A stretch of 53,649 nucleotides of DNA from a virus. The notes below the pieces were generated by a model. The model had not been told where the DNA came from and ran no database searches. It saw nothing but the letters and a program-made list of their open reading frames with translations. The stretch is taken from the IMG/VR virus record IMGVR_UViG_3300013094_000065, positions 1-53,649 of that record, one strand, 5' to 3'. This document shows, in pieces, positions 1 through 6,870 of this stretch; position 1 is the first letter of the stretch, and every line of letters begins with the position of its first letter. A program made the translations under genes and the position numbers.

Positions 1-515
1 TCAAAATTATCATTGTCAATGATTAATGGAGTTATTACACTAAAACTCTGTGTTGAACTACTCCATTGGTTAATACCAAATGAGCTAGTTACTGGATTCA
101 CCCAGTAAGTGCCTGCTACTGGCTTACCTTCTGGTATAGTAGTAGTTGGAACAAGTTGTCCTAAATCAATATCAGCCCGCACAACATATACCTGTGAACT
201 AATTCCCAATAAACTATATGCTGATTGTAAACCATATTCGTTTAATTCGTCGCCGTTAATAGGATTACTAGAAGCATCGGTATAAAATAAAGGTGTACCA
301 AACGTGTCTGTTAAATCGCGCTGGCTTGTGATTACGTAAACAGATCCTGCGTTAGACTGAAGAGTTCCAGTTGCTGTACCTGTTTTACTAGCGTTTTGTT
401 TATTTGCTGCACTAGCAACAAAAATAATTGGAGTGCTTCCAGGGGCAGCCGGAGTGTAGAAACTCTCGTCAATTACTTGTACGGATATACCTGGTGAACC
501 TAATACTGTAGCCAT
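1..515 (-). CDS. 18: Tail sheath protein gp18, N-terminal part (cut by left window edge)
   Basis: The reverse strand opens with an ATG at 513-515 and stays open to the left edge, giving 171 codons. The N-terminus reads MATVLGSPGISVQVIDES and later contains SQRDLTDTFGTPLFYTDAS and ELNEYGLQSAYSLLG, all characteristic of the N-terminal domain of T4-like contractile tail sheath proteins in marine phages. The sheath polymerises around the tail tube and contracts to drive infection. A strong Shine-Dalgarno (AAGGAG) lies about 8 bases upstream and a CTAAATA late-type promoter at 548-554. In T4, gene 18 is close to gene 20, but here the portal gene lies more than 45 kb away. The identification is firm although the protein is incomplete here. 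Confidence 0.93.
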   Translation of the reverse strand, partial: MATVLGSPGISVQVIDESFYTPAAPGSTPIIFVASAANKQNASKTGTATGTLQSNAGSVYVITSQRDLTDTFGTPLFYTDASSNPINGDELNEYGLQSAYSLLGISSQVYVVRADIDLGQLVPTTTIPEGKPVAGTYWVNPVTSSFGINQWSSSTQSFSVITPLIIDNDNF

Positions 516-547
516 ATGTTAAATCTCCTTAGTGGATTACTTTGTTT

Positions 548-554
548 TATTTAG
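548..554 (-). promoter_or_regulatory. Late-type promoter (CTAAATA) for gp18
   Basis: On the reverse strand the sequence is CTAAATAAAA, a variant of the T4 late promoter TATAAATA. It lies 33 bases upstream of the gp18 ATG, leaving room for the visible Shine-Dalgarno. The same heptamer recurs at several other gene starts in this window. Confidence 0.55.
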
Positions 555-616
555 CTAGTAATTTGAAAAACTGTAAGGTTAAATACAAATGAAAAAGGGC
601 ACTAAAAGGGCGGGAT

Positions 617-952
617 ATGAGACGACTATGCAAAACCTGTAATCAAAGACCAGTAGCTGTAAATTATTATAAAGATGGAATGCCTTATTATAGATCTAAA
701 TGCGATCACTGTAGTCGCGGAAGTAAAGATGGAACACCGTTATGGGCCTTGGCAGGATACAAAAAGAAAAATGCCTGCGATAAGTGTGGCTACATCAGCA
801 AGCATCCTGATCAATTTAATGTATTTTACATTGACGGAAATTTAACAAACACTAGACCTGTTAATTTAAAAACAGTTTGCGCCAATTGTCAGAGAATTCT
901 TCAGAAAGAAGGAGTTAAGTGGAAACAGGGAGATTTAGTTCCGGATTTTTAA
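617..952 (+). CDS. HNH-like zinc-binding protein, probably without nuclease activity
   Basis: This 111-aa protein has two paired-cysteine modules: CKTC (residues 6-9) with CDHC (29-32), and CDKC (54-57) with CANC (88-91). The second half follows the HNH layout C-x2-C, then xx-IDGN-x2-N, then NL-x3-C-x2-C. The positions that normally carry the HNH histidines read FYIDGN and CANCQ instead, so the catalytic His and the final His are absent. Related small zinc proteins are common in marine T4-like phages. A purine-rich GGGCGGGA lies just before the ATG. It is divergent from gp18 and convergent with the dNMP kinase gene. A nucleic-acid-binding role is inferred; the exact function is unknown. Confidence 0.75.
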   Translation: MRRLCKTCNQRPVAVNYYKDGMPYYRSKCDHCSRGSKDGTPLWALAGYKKKNACDKCGYISKHPDQFNVFYIDGNLTNTRPVNLKTVCANCQRILQKEGVKWKQGDLVPDF

Positions 953-1000
953 TCTGATCAAATAATTCATTATTATAAACGATGTGATCAATTTTGCCAC

Positions 1001-1651
1001 TTAGGATATGTCAAGGGGATCTAAAACTAGATCCCTAATATGTTTATACAAGTTGTCTATACTACTATTGTTATCTAATATAGCATCAAAGTTGGTACCA
1101 ATCCAGGAAGTTTCGCTAGCGTGAATTCCTAATTTTTCTAACTTGGTTCTACTGGTAGCCCAAGAAAAATTCCCGTATTCACCGGCATTTGCGTTAATTG
1201 CATCTTCATACCATTCGGGCTCAGGTCCACGAATTACACGTATAACTTGCCCGCCATTAGATTTAATTGATTTAATTTCATTAGGAAATCTACAGTCGCT
1301 AATGACTACGTTATCCTTTGAGTTGCGTAGTTTATTTTCTAATGACGAAATCCAAATTTCATTATGAAAATTATTACGAATAACATCTGTACCCCAATAT
1401 TGCAAGATCCAGCGTGGTGTTAAATTTGGCATATTTAATCGTTGTGCCCACCAAGGATCTACCTGCTCTCGCCATTCACGGGCTTCCTTTGTTCGACCTT
1501 CCAGCATGGTACGATCCCACCCAAATACGTGTGCTACGGCATCTTTTAATGAATTTGCAAAACTTTCTCTTCGATATCCGTGAAAATTAACCAAATAATC
1601 TGCCACTGTATCCTTCCCAGACCCAATCAAACCACATACACCAATAATCAT
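1001..1651 (-). CDS. 1: Deoxynucleoside monophosphate kinase (T4 gp1-like)
   Basis: The 216-aa product begins MIIGVCGLIGSGKDTVADYL, a textbook P-loop of the deoxynucleotide monophosphate kinase family. It continues with FANSLKDAVAHVFGW, WWAQRLNMPNLTPRWILQYW and VVISDCRFPNEI, a set typical of T4 gp1. The family phosphorylates dNMPs to dNDPs, supplying precursors for phage DNA synthesis in the cytoplasm. The start is supported by GAGGAG about 6 bases upstream. It is the last gene of the minus-strand unit gp13 - glycosyltransferase-like - kinase, an unusual place for a nucleotide metabolism gene, since most of its neighbours are virion genes. In T4, gene 1 lies near gene 3 and tail genes. Confidence 0.9.
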   Translation of the reverse strand: MIIGVCGLIGSGKDTVADYLVNFHGYRRESFANSLKDAVAHVFGWDRTMLEGRTKEAREWREQVDPWWAQRLNMPNLTPRWILQYWGTDVIRNNFHNEIWISSLENKLRNSKDNVVISDCRFPNEIKSIKSNGGQVIRVIRGPEPEWYEDAINANAGEYGNFSWATSRTKLEKLGIHASETSWIGTNFDAILDNNSSIDNLYKHIRDLVLDPLDIS

Positions 1652-1696
1652 ATTATCTCCTCTGTATTACATTTTATTACAAATTTATTAAAATAG

Positions 1697-2437
1697 TCAA
1701 ATATTTTGTTTCAATAAATTTTCCAAAAAGCAATAATCGTCATGATGATCAGTTTGTGTATCTATAATAAATTTAGTGTCAGGAGCTGATAATTTAATCC
1801 AATGCTCGTACGAATATCTGTTATATGTGTCACACAACAGTGGATCTGGTAAAGATTTAACATAGTTGGAATGAGTCCACCAAAAATTTCCACTTATGGT
1901 ATTGTTTTTATCACTATGTAAATCTTTAACGCCCACAACATCGCAGTCGTTAAGCATTTTAACACATTTTGCCCATTCTGTGACGCAGTAATGATTTAAA
2001 ATTTCACGCCAACACGCCACTTGCGGGCTGGCACTAACAACACCCTTGGTATGCAAGTATAATAAATCAAAATCATCATTTTGACATTTATTCCATAATA
2101 AATTTAGCATCTGCCCTTCAAAAATATTAGGTTGCCCGCTATCTCTGATATCGATGATTTGTACAAAGGGATATCGAGTATGTATGTATTCTTGAATCTT
2201 GTGTTCAAAATGAATTGCCGACTCTTTATTACGATTAATTCTAAATGGGATTCGAGTCCCTGGGGAAATTTCCCCATAATGCCTAGGCATAGATATTGAC
2301 ATATTAACTGTTCTGGCTATGTCGCTTAATCTAGATTGAGCAATTAATTGTAGTTGCTGATCAATCCACCAGGTCCAGAGTGTATATCTGTTGTCGGCTG
2401 GAATAAAAACGTGATAAAATACTTCAATTGGGCGCAT
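1697..2437 (-). CDS. Glycosyltransferase-like protein (rhamnan-synthesis-F-like type)
   Basis: This is a protein of about 246 aa. Motifs include DLLYLHTKGV (near residue 127), CWREILNHYCVTEW, DCDVVGVKDL, SGNFWWTHSNYVKSLP (near 185) and YSYEHW near the C-terminus. The LHTKG and GNFWW pair is typical of a family of phage and bacterial glycosyltransferase-like proteins related to rhamnan synthesis F and capsular enzymes. A TTG at 2440 also opens the frame, but the adjacent ATG at 2437 is the more likely start. No strong Shine-Dalgarno is visible, and the gene starts 15 bases after the gp13 stop, so coupling to gp13 is plausible. The donor and acceptor are not readable from the sequence. A surface or virion glycan role is inferred. 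Confidence 0.65.
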   Translation of the reverse strand: MRPIEVFYHVFIPADNRYTLWTWWIDQQLQLIAQSRLSDIARTVNMSISMPRHYGEISPGTRIPFRINRNKESAIHFEHKIQEYIHTRYPFVQIIDIRDSGQPNIFEGQMLNLLWNKCQNDDFDLLYLHTKGVVSASPQVACWREILNHYCVTEWAKCVKMLNDCDVVGVKDLHSDKNNTISGNFWWTHSNYVKSLPDPLLCDTYNRYSYEHWIKLSAPDTKFIIDTQTDHHDDYCFLENLLKQNI

Positions 2438-2452
2438 CAAAACATTGTAACA

Positions 2453-3211
2453 TTAACCAGTTACCCATGTCAACGGAGTTCCGCCTTCTTTATAATTAAT
2501 TAGATCTTGCTCTAATACTTCTAATTCTGCTTTACCTTCATTTTTCAATGCCGTGCCATTTAATTGTATTCCGCCCTGCGGACTGGCAATTGTGGCAAAT
2601 TTCTCACGAGCTTCACCTAGAATAATTTTAGCATTGGCCAAAGCAAAATCCTTGACCCATTGCCCGGCAAAAGTATCTATTAAAATATTAAAGTCTGGAC
2701 GATAATTGTACATCCACACCAGCACTTCTTCATTTGATTGGGGACGTTGCATTATGGTAAGTATTTTATTGGTCTTGTTATAAGTAAAATTTATATCGCT
2801 ACCAAACATTTTACCAACCTGCTTTTGATATGAAGCAAAGGCATAATAAGTGGCCAAGCCACCCATGTTTGTACTGGCTAACAAATAAGTATTACTATAT
2901 GCCAAATTAAATGGCTCAAATAAACTGCCTCCATCGCCGCCACCTGTTCTAGATCCAATACTACGTCTAAAAAGTTGACGGATTTCCATAACTTCACTGG
3001 GCATGGTATAGTCGTTTTGATTGAGATTTAAAGTTAAAAATCCAAAACTTTCTTCGGTTGAATTACTACTGCGCTGTCGATATTTTGCCAAAGCACGATC
3101 AATGGCAACATTATAGTGTTTGGGGTCAAGCTCTACATCAATCATACCGTCACCTAGAAAGGTTTTGATATAATCAATTACTTTTTGGCGGGCGTTTTCG
3201 TTTTCAGTCAT
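2453..3211 (-). CDS. 13: Neck (head completion) protein gp13
   Basis: The 252-aa protein opens with RQKVIDYIKTFLGDGMIDVEL followed by DPKHYNVAIDRALAKYRQRSS. This is the helical N-terminal pattern of T4-like gp13, in which a short helix, a 'v..vEL' turn and an 'aid.AL.kyr' helix follow one another. The C-terminal third (WVKDFALANAKIILGEAREKF, then IQLNGTALKNEGKAELEVLEQDL) is also typical. With gp14, gp13 seals the packaged head and joins it to the tail. It is usually beside and co-directional with gp14, but here it points away from it. Only an AT-rich leader precedes the ATG and no clear Shine-Dalgarno is seen. Confidence 0.82.
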   Translation of the reverse strand: MTENENARQKVIDYIKTFLGDGMIDVELDPKHYNVAIDRALAKYRQRSSNSTEESFGFLTLNLNQNDYTMPSEVMEIRQLFRRSIGSRTGGGDGGSLFEPFNLAYSNTYLLASTNMGGLATYYAFASYQKQVGKMFGSDINFTYNKTNKILTIMQRPQSNEEVLVWMYNYRPDFNILIDTFAGQWVKDFALANAKIILGEAREKFATIASPQGGIQLNGTALKNEGKAELEVLEQDLINYKEGGTPLTWVTG

Positions 3212-3216
3212 ACAAA

Positions 3217-3233
3217 TATTTATCTAATAAATA
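3217..3233. promoter_or_regulatory. AT-rich divergent promoter region between gp13 and gp14
   Basis: The reverse strand carries GATAAATA (3217-3224) and the forward strand AATAAATA (3226-3233), each one base away from the late consensus TATAAATA. They point to gp13 and to the gp14 unit respectively. The reverse element is only about 6 bases from the gp13 ATG, which would leave almost no leader, so that assignment is weak. Confidence 0.35.
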
Positions 3234-3240
3234 TATCACT

Positions 3241-3318
3241 ATGCCGGACTTCATTCAAAACAAATATACCAAATACTATTTTAACATTATCCTGGGAGAA
3301 CTAAAATTCCTCGATTGA
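3241..3318 (+). pseudogene. Possible N-terminal remnant of an HNH homing endonuclease, overlapping the gp14 start
   Basis: A 25-codon ORF encodes MPDFIQNKYTKYYFNIILGE followed by LKFLD. The stretch NKYTKYYFNII matches the usual start of T4-like phage HNH endonucleases (KYTKWY..II pattern), which normally continues to a KHHIIP zinc/HNH core. That core is absent. The stop TGA overlaps the gp14 start in TTGA, so the peptide could act as a coupled leader for gp14. The reading is from motif memory and the piece is very short, so this is tentative. Confidence 0.4.
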
Positions 3319-4520
3319 GTTTATATAAACCCGAAAAGGGCAACGATTTTAGATTCCTTGATAAAATTATCAATGAAGAATTTCAAGTTGGCGGAACTGA
3401 TGTATTTGTTCACAAATATTTAGGCCCTGTTAATCCCACTGATGGAAATGCTACGCCCACTGTGCCAAATACCAATGCAAATCCCATTCCTGAATTGGGA
3501 ATACAAGATGTATTATTAATGGAAAACAGAGATCGCAATTATGATCCAAATGTATACGTAATACGTGGAATTTACACCATGCAGGATTTGGATTTTAATC
3601 TAAGTCAGTTTGGTATGTTCTTGAGTAATGATAATATCTTTATTATGTTTCACTTGGGAACCAGCGTTGCAGCATTGAGTCGTAAACTAATGCCCGGGGA
3701 TGTCATTGAATTACCACATTTAAAAGACGAGTATGGGATGGATGATAGCTTGATAGCATTAAAAAGATTTTATGTTATACAAGATATTAGCCGACCATCG
3801 GCAGGATATAGCCCCACTTGGTATCCACATTTACTTCGTGCTAAATGTGTACCATTGATAGATAGTCAAGAATACAAACAGATTTTTGATGCTGATAGCG
3901 GAAATGGCGACGGAAGCACACTGGGGGATCTATTGAGTAGCTACAATCAAAGTATAGAAATTAACAATCAAATACTTGCCCAAGCAGAGTTAGATGCTCC
4001 GCAGAGTGGATACGATACCACACCGTATTATATATTACCATTAAAAGATAATGGCGATTTGGACGTTGCTGATGTATCTACTACTGACATAGATGTTAGC
4101 ACCGATCAACCTGCGTATGACGCTAGTATCACGTTACACAGTCCGTCGGGAACAATGTATGTGGGGTATCTAACAGGTGATGGATTACCACCAAATGGTG
4201 CCCCGTTTAGCTCTGGTATAACTTTCCCCGGTAGCGCAATTATTGGACAATTTTATCTAAGAACAGATTACTTGCCAAATGTGTTGTACAGATTTGACGG
4301 TACCCATTGGTTAATGTATGAGCAAGATGTTCGAATGACCATGGACAACTTCGGTAATACTGATGTTGCCGCGGGACAGAAATTTTCTGGAAAAGCTGTC
4401 AGAGAAACAGAAAAAACAAGTTTTATTAACAATACTGCCACTGTTACATTAAGTGATGGGCAAGTGTATAACCAACGACAGGCATTGAGTAAGGCACTAA
4501 AACCTAAAGCGGACAATTAA
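3315..4520 (+). CDS. 14: Neck protein gp14, with C-terminal extension
   Basis: The 401-aa product has the gp14-like order: INEEFQVGGTDVFVHKYLGPV near the N-terminus, then an IQDVLLMENRDRNYDPN region, LSQFGMFLSNDNIFIMFHLG, MPGDVIELPHLKDEYG, and PHLLRAKCVPLIDSQEY at about residue 190. The promoter-side codon is a TTG at 3315. An in-frame ATT at 3306 sits closer to GGGAG (3294-3298), so the exact start is uncertain. T4 gp14 is about 256 aa. The extra C-terminal part, after about residue 260, ends with FYLRTDYLPNVLYRFDGTHW and KALKPKADN and may be an added surface domain. It probably joins the head-tail connector with gp13. Gene order before gp15 supports the call. Confidence 0.72.
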   Translation: MSLYKPEKGNDFRFLDKIINEEFQVGGTDVFVHKYLGPVNPTDGNATPTVPNTNANPIPELGIQDVLLMENRDRNYDPNVYVIRGIYTMQDLDFNLSQFGMFLSNDNIFIMFHLGTSVAALSRKLMPGDVIELPHLKDEYGMDDSLIALKRFYVIQDISRPSAGYSPTWYPHLLRAKCVPLIDSQEYKQIFDADSGNGDGSTLGDLLSSYNQSIEINNQILAQAELDAPQSGYDTTPYYILPLKDNGDLDVADVSTTDIDVSTDQPAYDASITLHSPSGTMYVGYLTGDGLPPNGAPFSSGITFPGSAIIGQFYLRTDYLPNVLYRFDGTHWLMYEQDVRMTMDNFGNTDVAAGQKFSGKAVRETEKTSFINNTATVTLSDGQVYNQRQALSKALKPKADN

Positions 4521-4521
4521 A

Positions 4522-4611
4522 ATGCATATCTATACGTTTACACATATAGAAACAGGAAATTATCAATTGAGAAGAGAAGCTCGTAAAAATAAGGTGCTAA
4601 CAAATGTCTAA
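4522..4611 (+). CDS. Possible 29-aa small ORF between gp14 and gp15
   Basis: An ATG one base after the gp14 stop opens a 29-codon frame, MHIYTFTHIETGNYQLRREA and so on. It ends in TAA inside the first codons of gp15, an 8-base overlap. The position exactly fills the gap between two virion genes and would suit translational coupling. The Shine-Dalgarno is weak and I recognise no family, so it may be non-coding leader for gp15. Confidence 0.3.
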   Translation: MHIYTFTHIETGNYQLRREARKNKVLTNV

Positions 4612-5968
4612 TTTTTTCTATGATGGCCAAATACGCCGATACATTACACAATTTATAAGGATGCTGAGTAATTTCAGTTATCAAGATGCCAACGGTAACC
4701 TTACACAGGTACCTGTTCGGTATGGGGATTTAAGTAGACAGGTTGGAAATATTCTTAGAAAGAACTCTGAGAATACTGTGCCTAGTGCTCCGTTTATTTC
4801 TTGTTATATTAAAGATTTAAAATACGATCGTAGTAGATTGCAAGATCCCACGTTTGTCAGTACTGTTAACATTAGAGAACGAGCGCAAGATTCTGAAGGT
4901 AATTTATTGTTTACTCAGGGAAACAACTATACTGTAGAACGCATAATGCCTAGCCCATACAAAATAACATTTTCAGCAGATATTTGGACTAGTAATACTG
5001 ATCAAAAATTACAATTGATTGAGCAAATTGCTGCAATCTTTAATCCTAGTTTAGATTTACAAACCACAGACAATTACATCGACTGGACCAGTTTAACAAC
5101 TGTAACACTAACTGATCAAGGTACTTGGACCAGCAGACAAATTCCACAAGGTGTAGAGCAGGATATAGACATTTCATCAATGATATTTGAAACTCCCATC
5201 TGGATCACTGCTCCGGCAAAGGTCAAACAATTAAATATTATTACAAAAATTATTGCCAACGTGTTTGATGACACGCAAGGATTAATTAATGGGCTAGAGG
5301 CAGGATATAGTGCTCAGATATTTGGCAATAATGATGCTACTGTTGTGGTTACTCCGGGTAATTATAATTTATTGGTGCTTGACGGGGTTGCTATGCTGCA
5401 GTCGGAGTTGTTTATGAATCAAGATATTAATATACAACCCCTTATTACGTGGAATGCTCTGTTGGGATTATATCCCGGGGAATTTACAGCGGGATTGAGC
5501 CAATTGCGTCTAACCAAACCAAATGGATTGGAAATTGTTGCGTTCATGACATTGAGTCCCACAGACGAAACACAGATGTTATTAAGATTTGACCCCAGTA
5601 CAATTCCAAGTAACAATACTATTGGCGGAAGAACGACCGTGGATGCTATTATTAATCCAGAAACGTTTGATCCCGTAACCAAGGTAGCAGGAACCACATA
5701 TTTGATTTTAGAAAATATTTCGTCTGTTATCAATTTTGGGCCCAAGGCATGGTTAAATCATGATGGGTCAGGATTTACTGCTAAGGCCAATGATATTATT
5801 CAATGGTCGGGCACCACTTGGTTGATCATATTTGATTCTTCTACCGTAACAGAAACAACTTATATAACTAATGCTTATACAGGTATACAATATGTATGGA
5901 ACGGCTCGGAGTGGAACAAAAGTTTTGAAGGTGTATACAACAATGCATCATGGCGTTTAATTCTTTAA
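4604..5968 (+). CDS. 15: Tail sheath stabiliser and completion protein gp15
   Basis: The 454-aa protein starts MSNFFYDGQIRRYITQFIRM and continues with VPVRYGDLSRQVGNILRKNSENTVPSAPFI, YDRSRLQDPTFVS, INIRERAQ-type segments, and MPSPYKITFSADIWTSNTDQKLQLIEQI up to about residue 145. This run is diagnostic of the gp15 family in marine T4-like phages. gp15 caps the tail tube and sheath and connects to the neck. The conserved core ends near residue 225. T4 gp15 is about 272 aa, so the remaining ~230 residues, ending in YVWNGSEWNKSFEG, are an extension. AAGGTG lies 7 bases before the ATG. The stop overlaps the next gene by 19 bases. Confidence 0.92.
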   Translation: MSNFFYDGQIRRYITQFIRMLSNFSYQDANGNLTQVPVRYGDLSRQVGNILRKNSENTVPSAPFISCYIKDLKYDRSRLQDPTFVSTVNIRERAQDSEGNLLFTQGNNYTVERIMPSPYKITFSADIWTSNTDQKLQLIEQIAAIFNPSLDLQTTDNYIDWTSLTTVTLTDQGTWTSRQIPQGVEQDIDISSMIFETPIWITAPAKVKQLNIITKIIANVFDDTQGLINGLEAGYSAQIFGNNDATVVVTPGNYNLLVLDGVAMLQSELFMNQDINIQPLITWNALLGLYPGEFTAGLSQLRLTKPNGLEIVAFMTLSPTDETQMLLRFDPSTIPSNNTIGGRTTVDAIINPETFDPVTKVAGTTYLILENISSVINFGPKAWLNHDGSGFTAKANDIIQWSGTTWLIIFDSSTVTETTYITNAYTGIQYVWNGSEWNKSFEGVYNNASWRLIL

Positions 5969-6390
5969 ATCAAATTATATGCAGCGGTGGGATTTTTTTA
6001 TCTGAGGACACCAAACGATTTCTTTTTTTGTTAAGAAGTCAAGGAAAAACTGCCGGCACATGGGGATTGGTTGGGGGTAAAAAAGAGCCAACTGACCTAA
6101 CTGTAGTCGATGCTCTTCAAAGAGAAATCTCAGAAGAAGTAGGCAAAACTCCTAAAATAAAAAAAATAATTCCATTAGAACTGTTTGTTTCTAGCGATGA
6201 TAATTTTCAGTATAATACATATGTATTAATTGTTGAGAAGGAATTTATACCGGTATTGAACCATGAGCATAGCGGATATGCCTGGTGTAGTTACGGGTCG
6301 TGGGTAAAGCCACTACATTCAGGCGTGAAAAATAGCCTTAATAACAGAGTAGTTAAGGCCAAATTAGATATCTTGCTAGAATTAATTTAA
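5950..6390 (+). CDS. Nudix (MutT-like) hydrolase
   Basis: The 146-aa product has a full Nudix box from about residue 43: GGKKEPTDLTVVDALQREIS followed by EEVG, matching GX5EX7REUXEEXGU. The conserved REISEE core supplies the Mg2+ ligands. Such enzymes hydrolyse nucleoside diphosphates linked to another group, such as oxidised dNTPs, NAD derivatives or nucleotide sugars. The sequence does not say which. The ATG lies inside the end of gp15 in another frame (19-base overlap), which suggests coupled translation in the late gp14-gp15 unit. It is convergent with the small gene at 6395. Confidence 0.88.
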   Translation: MAFNSLNQIICSGGIFLSEDTKRFLFLLRSQGKTAGTWGLVGGKKEPTDLTVVDALQREISEEVGKTPKIKKIIPLELFVSSDDNFQYNTYVLIVEKEFIPVLNHEHSGYAWCSYGSWVKPLHSGVKNSLNNRVVKAKLDILLELI

Positions 6391-6394
6391 ATGG

Positions 6395-6580
6395 TTATTC
6401 AGGCTGTTGTAATGCCTGAAGTTGTTTATTGGTTTGATTAACAATATTTTCAACTATTGGATTACTAAACTTACGTGGGATTTCATCTAATGCTGCCACA
6501 ACAGTTTTAATTTCGGCAAGATTTAATGTTAATGTAATATCTGGCTCTTGTGGTTGAGTAGGTTGCGATTGGTCTGACAT
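6395..6580 (-). CDS. Small hypothetical protein, last gene of the carbamoyltransferase operon
   Basis: The 61-aa product starts MSDQSQPTQPQEPDITLTLN and continues as an amphipathic helix-like segment rich in I, V and N, without recognised motifs. AGGAAA lies 7 bases before the ATG, supporting translation. It is 16 bases downstream of the 89-aa gene and reads in the same direction as the carbamoyltransferases. Its final codons contain a 7-bp inverted repeat (6398-6420). Function unknown. Confidence 0.6.
   Translation of the reverse strand: MSDQSQPTQPQEPDITLTLNLAEIKTVVAALDEIPRKFSNPIVENIVNQTNKQLQALQQPE
6398..6420. terminator. Possible weak bidirectional hairpin between convergent genes
   Basis: TTCAGGC (6398-6404) and GCCTGAA (6414-6420) form a perfect 7-bp stem with a 9-base loop, 8 bases after the Nudix stop and inside the end of the 61-aa gene. 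No long T-run follows in either direction, so termination is only a suggestion from position. Confidence 0.25.
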
Positions 6581-6596
6581 TCGTTAATTTCCTATA

Positions 6597-6866
6597 TTAA
6601 ATTTCAGTAAGAGTTGGAAGATCTGTTCTAGCGTTTAAAGCATTATCTAAAGTAGTTCTTGGATCCTGGCCAGCTACTGACTGAGCAGTTACTGTAAAAT
6701 TTCCCAATGTTGAAGGCATTGGTCCTAATGGAGCCCCTGCGGGTGTTACAGTGTCCGCTTGCTTTGTATAAATTCCATAATTTCCTTGAAGATTTCCCGA
6801 AGCATCTCCGTTGAAATTTTGTAGTTTAATAAAAACTGTTGCTTGATATGTTGATGTTGATGACAT
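6597..6866 (-). CDS. Small hypothetical protein (89 aa)
   Basis: The product starts MSSTSTYQATVFIKLQNFNG and is rich in T, Q, N and G, with predicted beta character and no membrane segment or signal peptide. A clear AAGGAG lies 7 bases before the ATG. It follows the third carbamoyltransferase by 4 bases and so belongs to that operon. The composition resembles small virion-associated proteins, but I recognise no family and assign no function. Confidence 0.65.
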   Translation of the reverse strand: MSSTSTYQATVFIKLQNFNGDASGNLQGNYGIYTKQADTVTPAGAPLGPMPSTLGNFTVTAQSVAGQDPRTTLDNALNARTDLPTLTEI

Positions 6867-6870
6867 TTAA

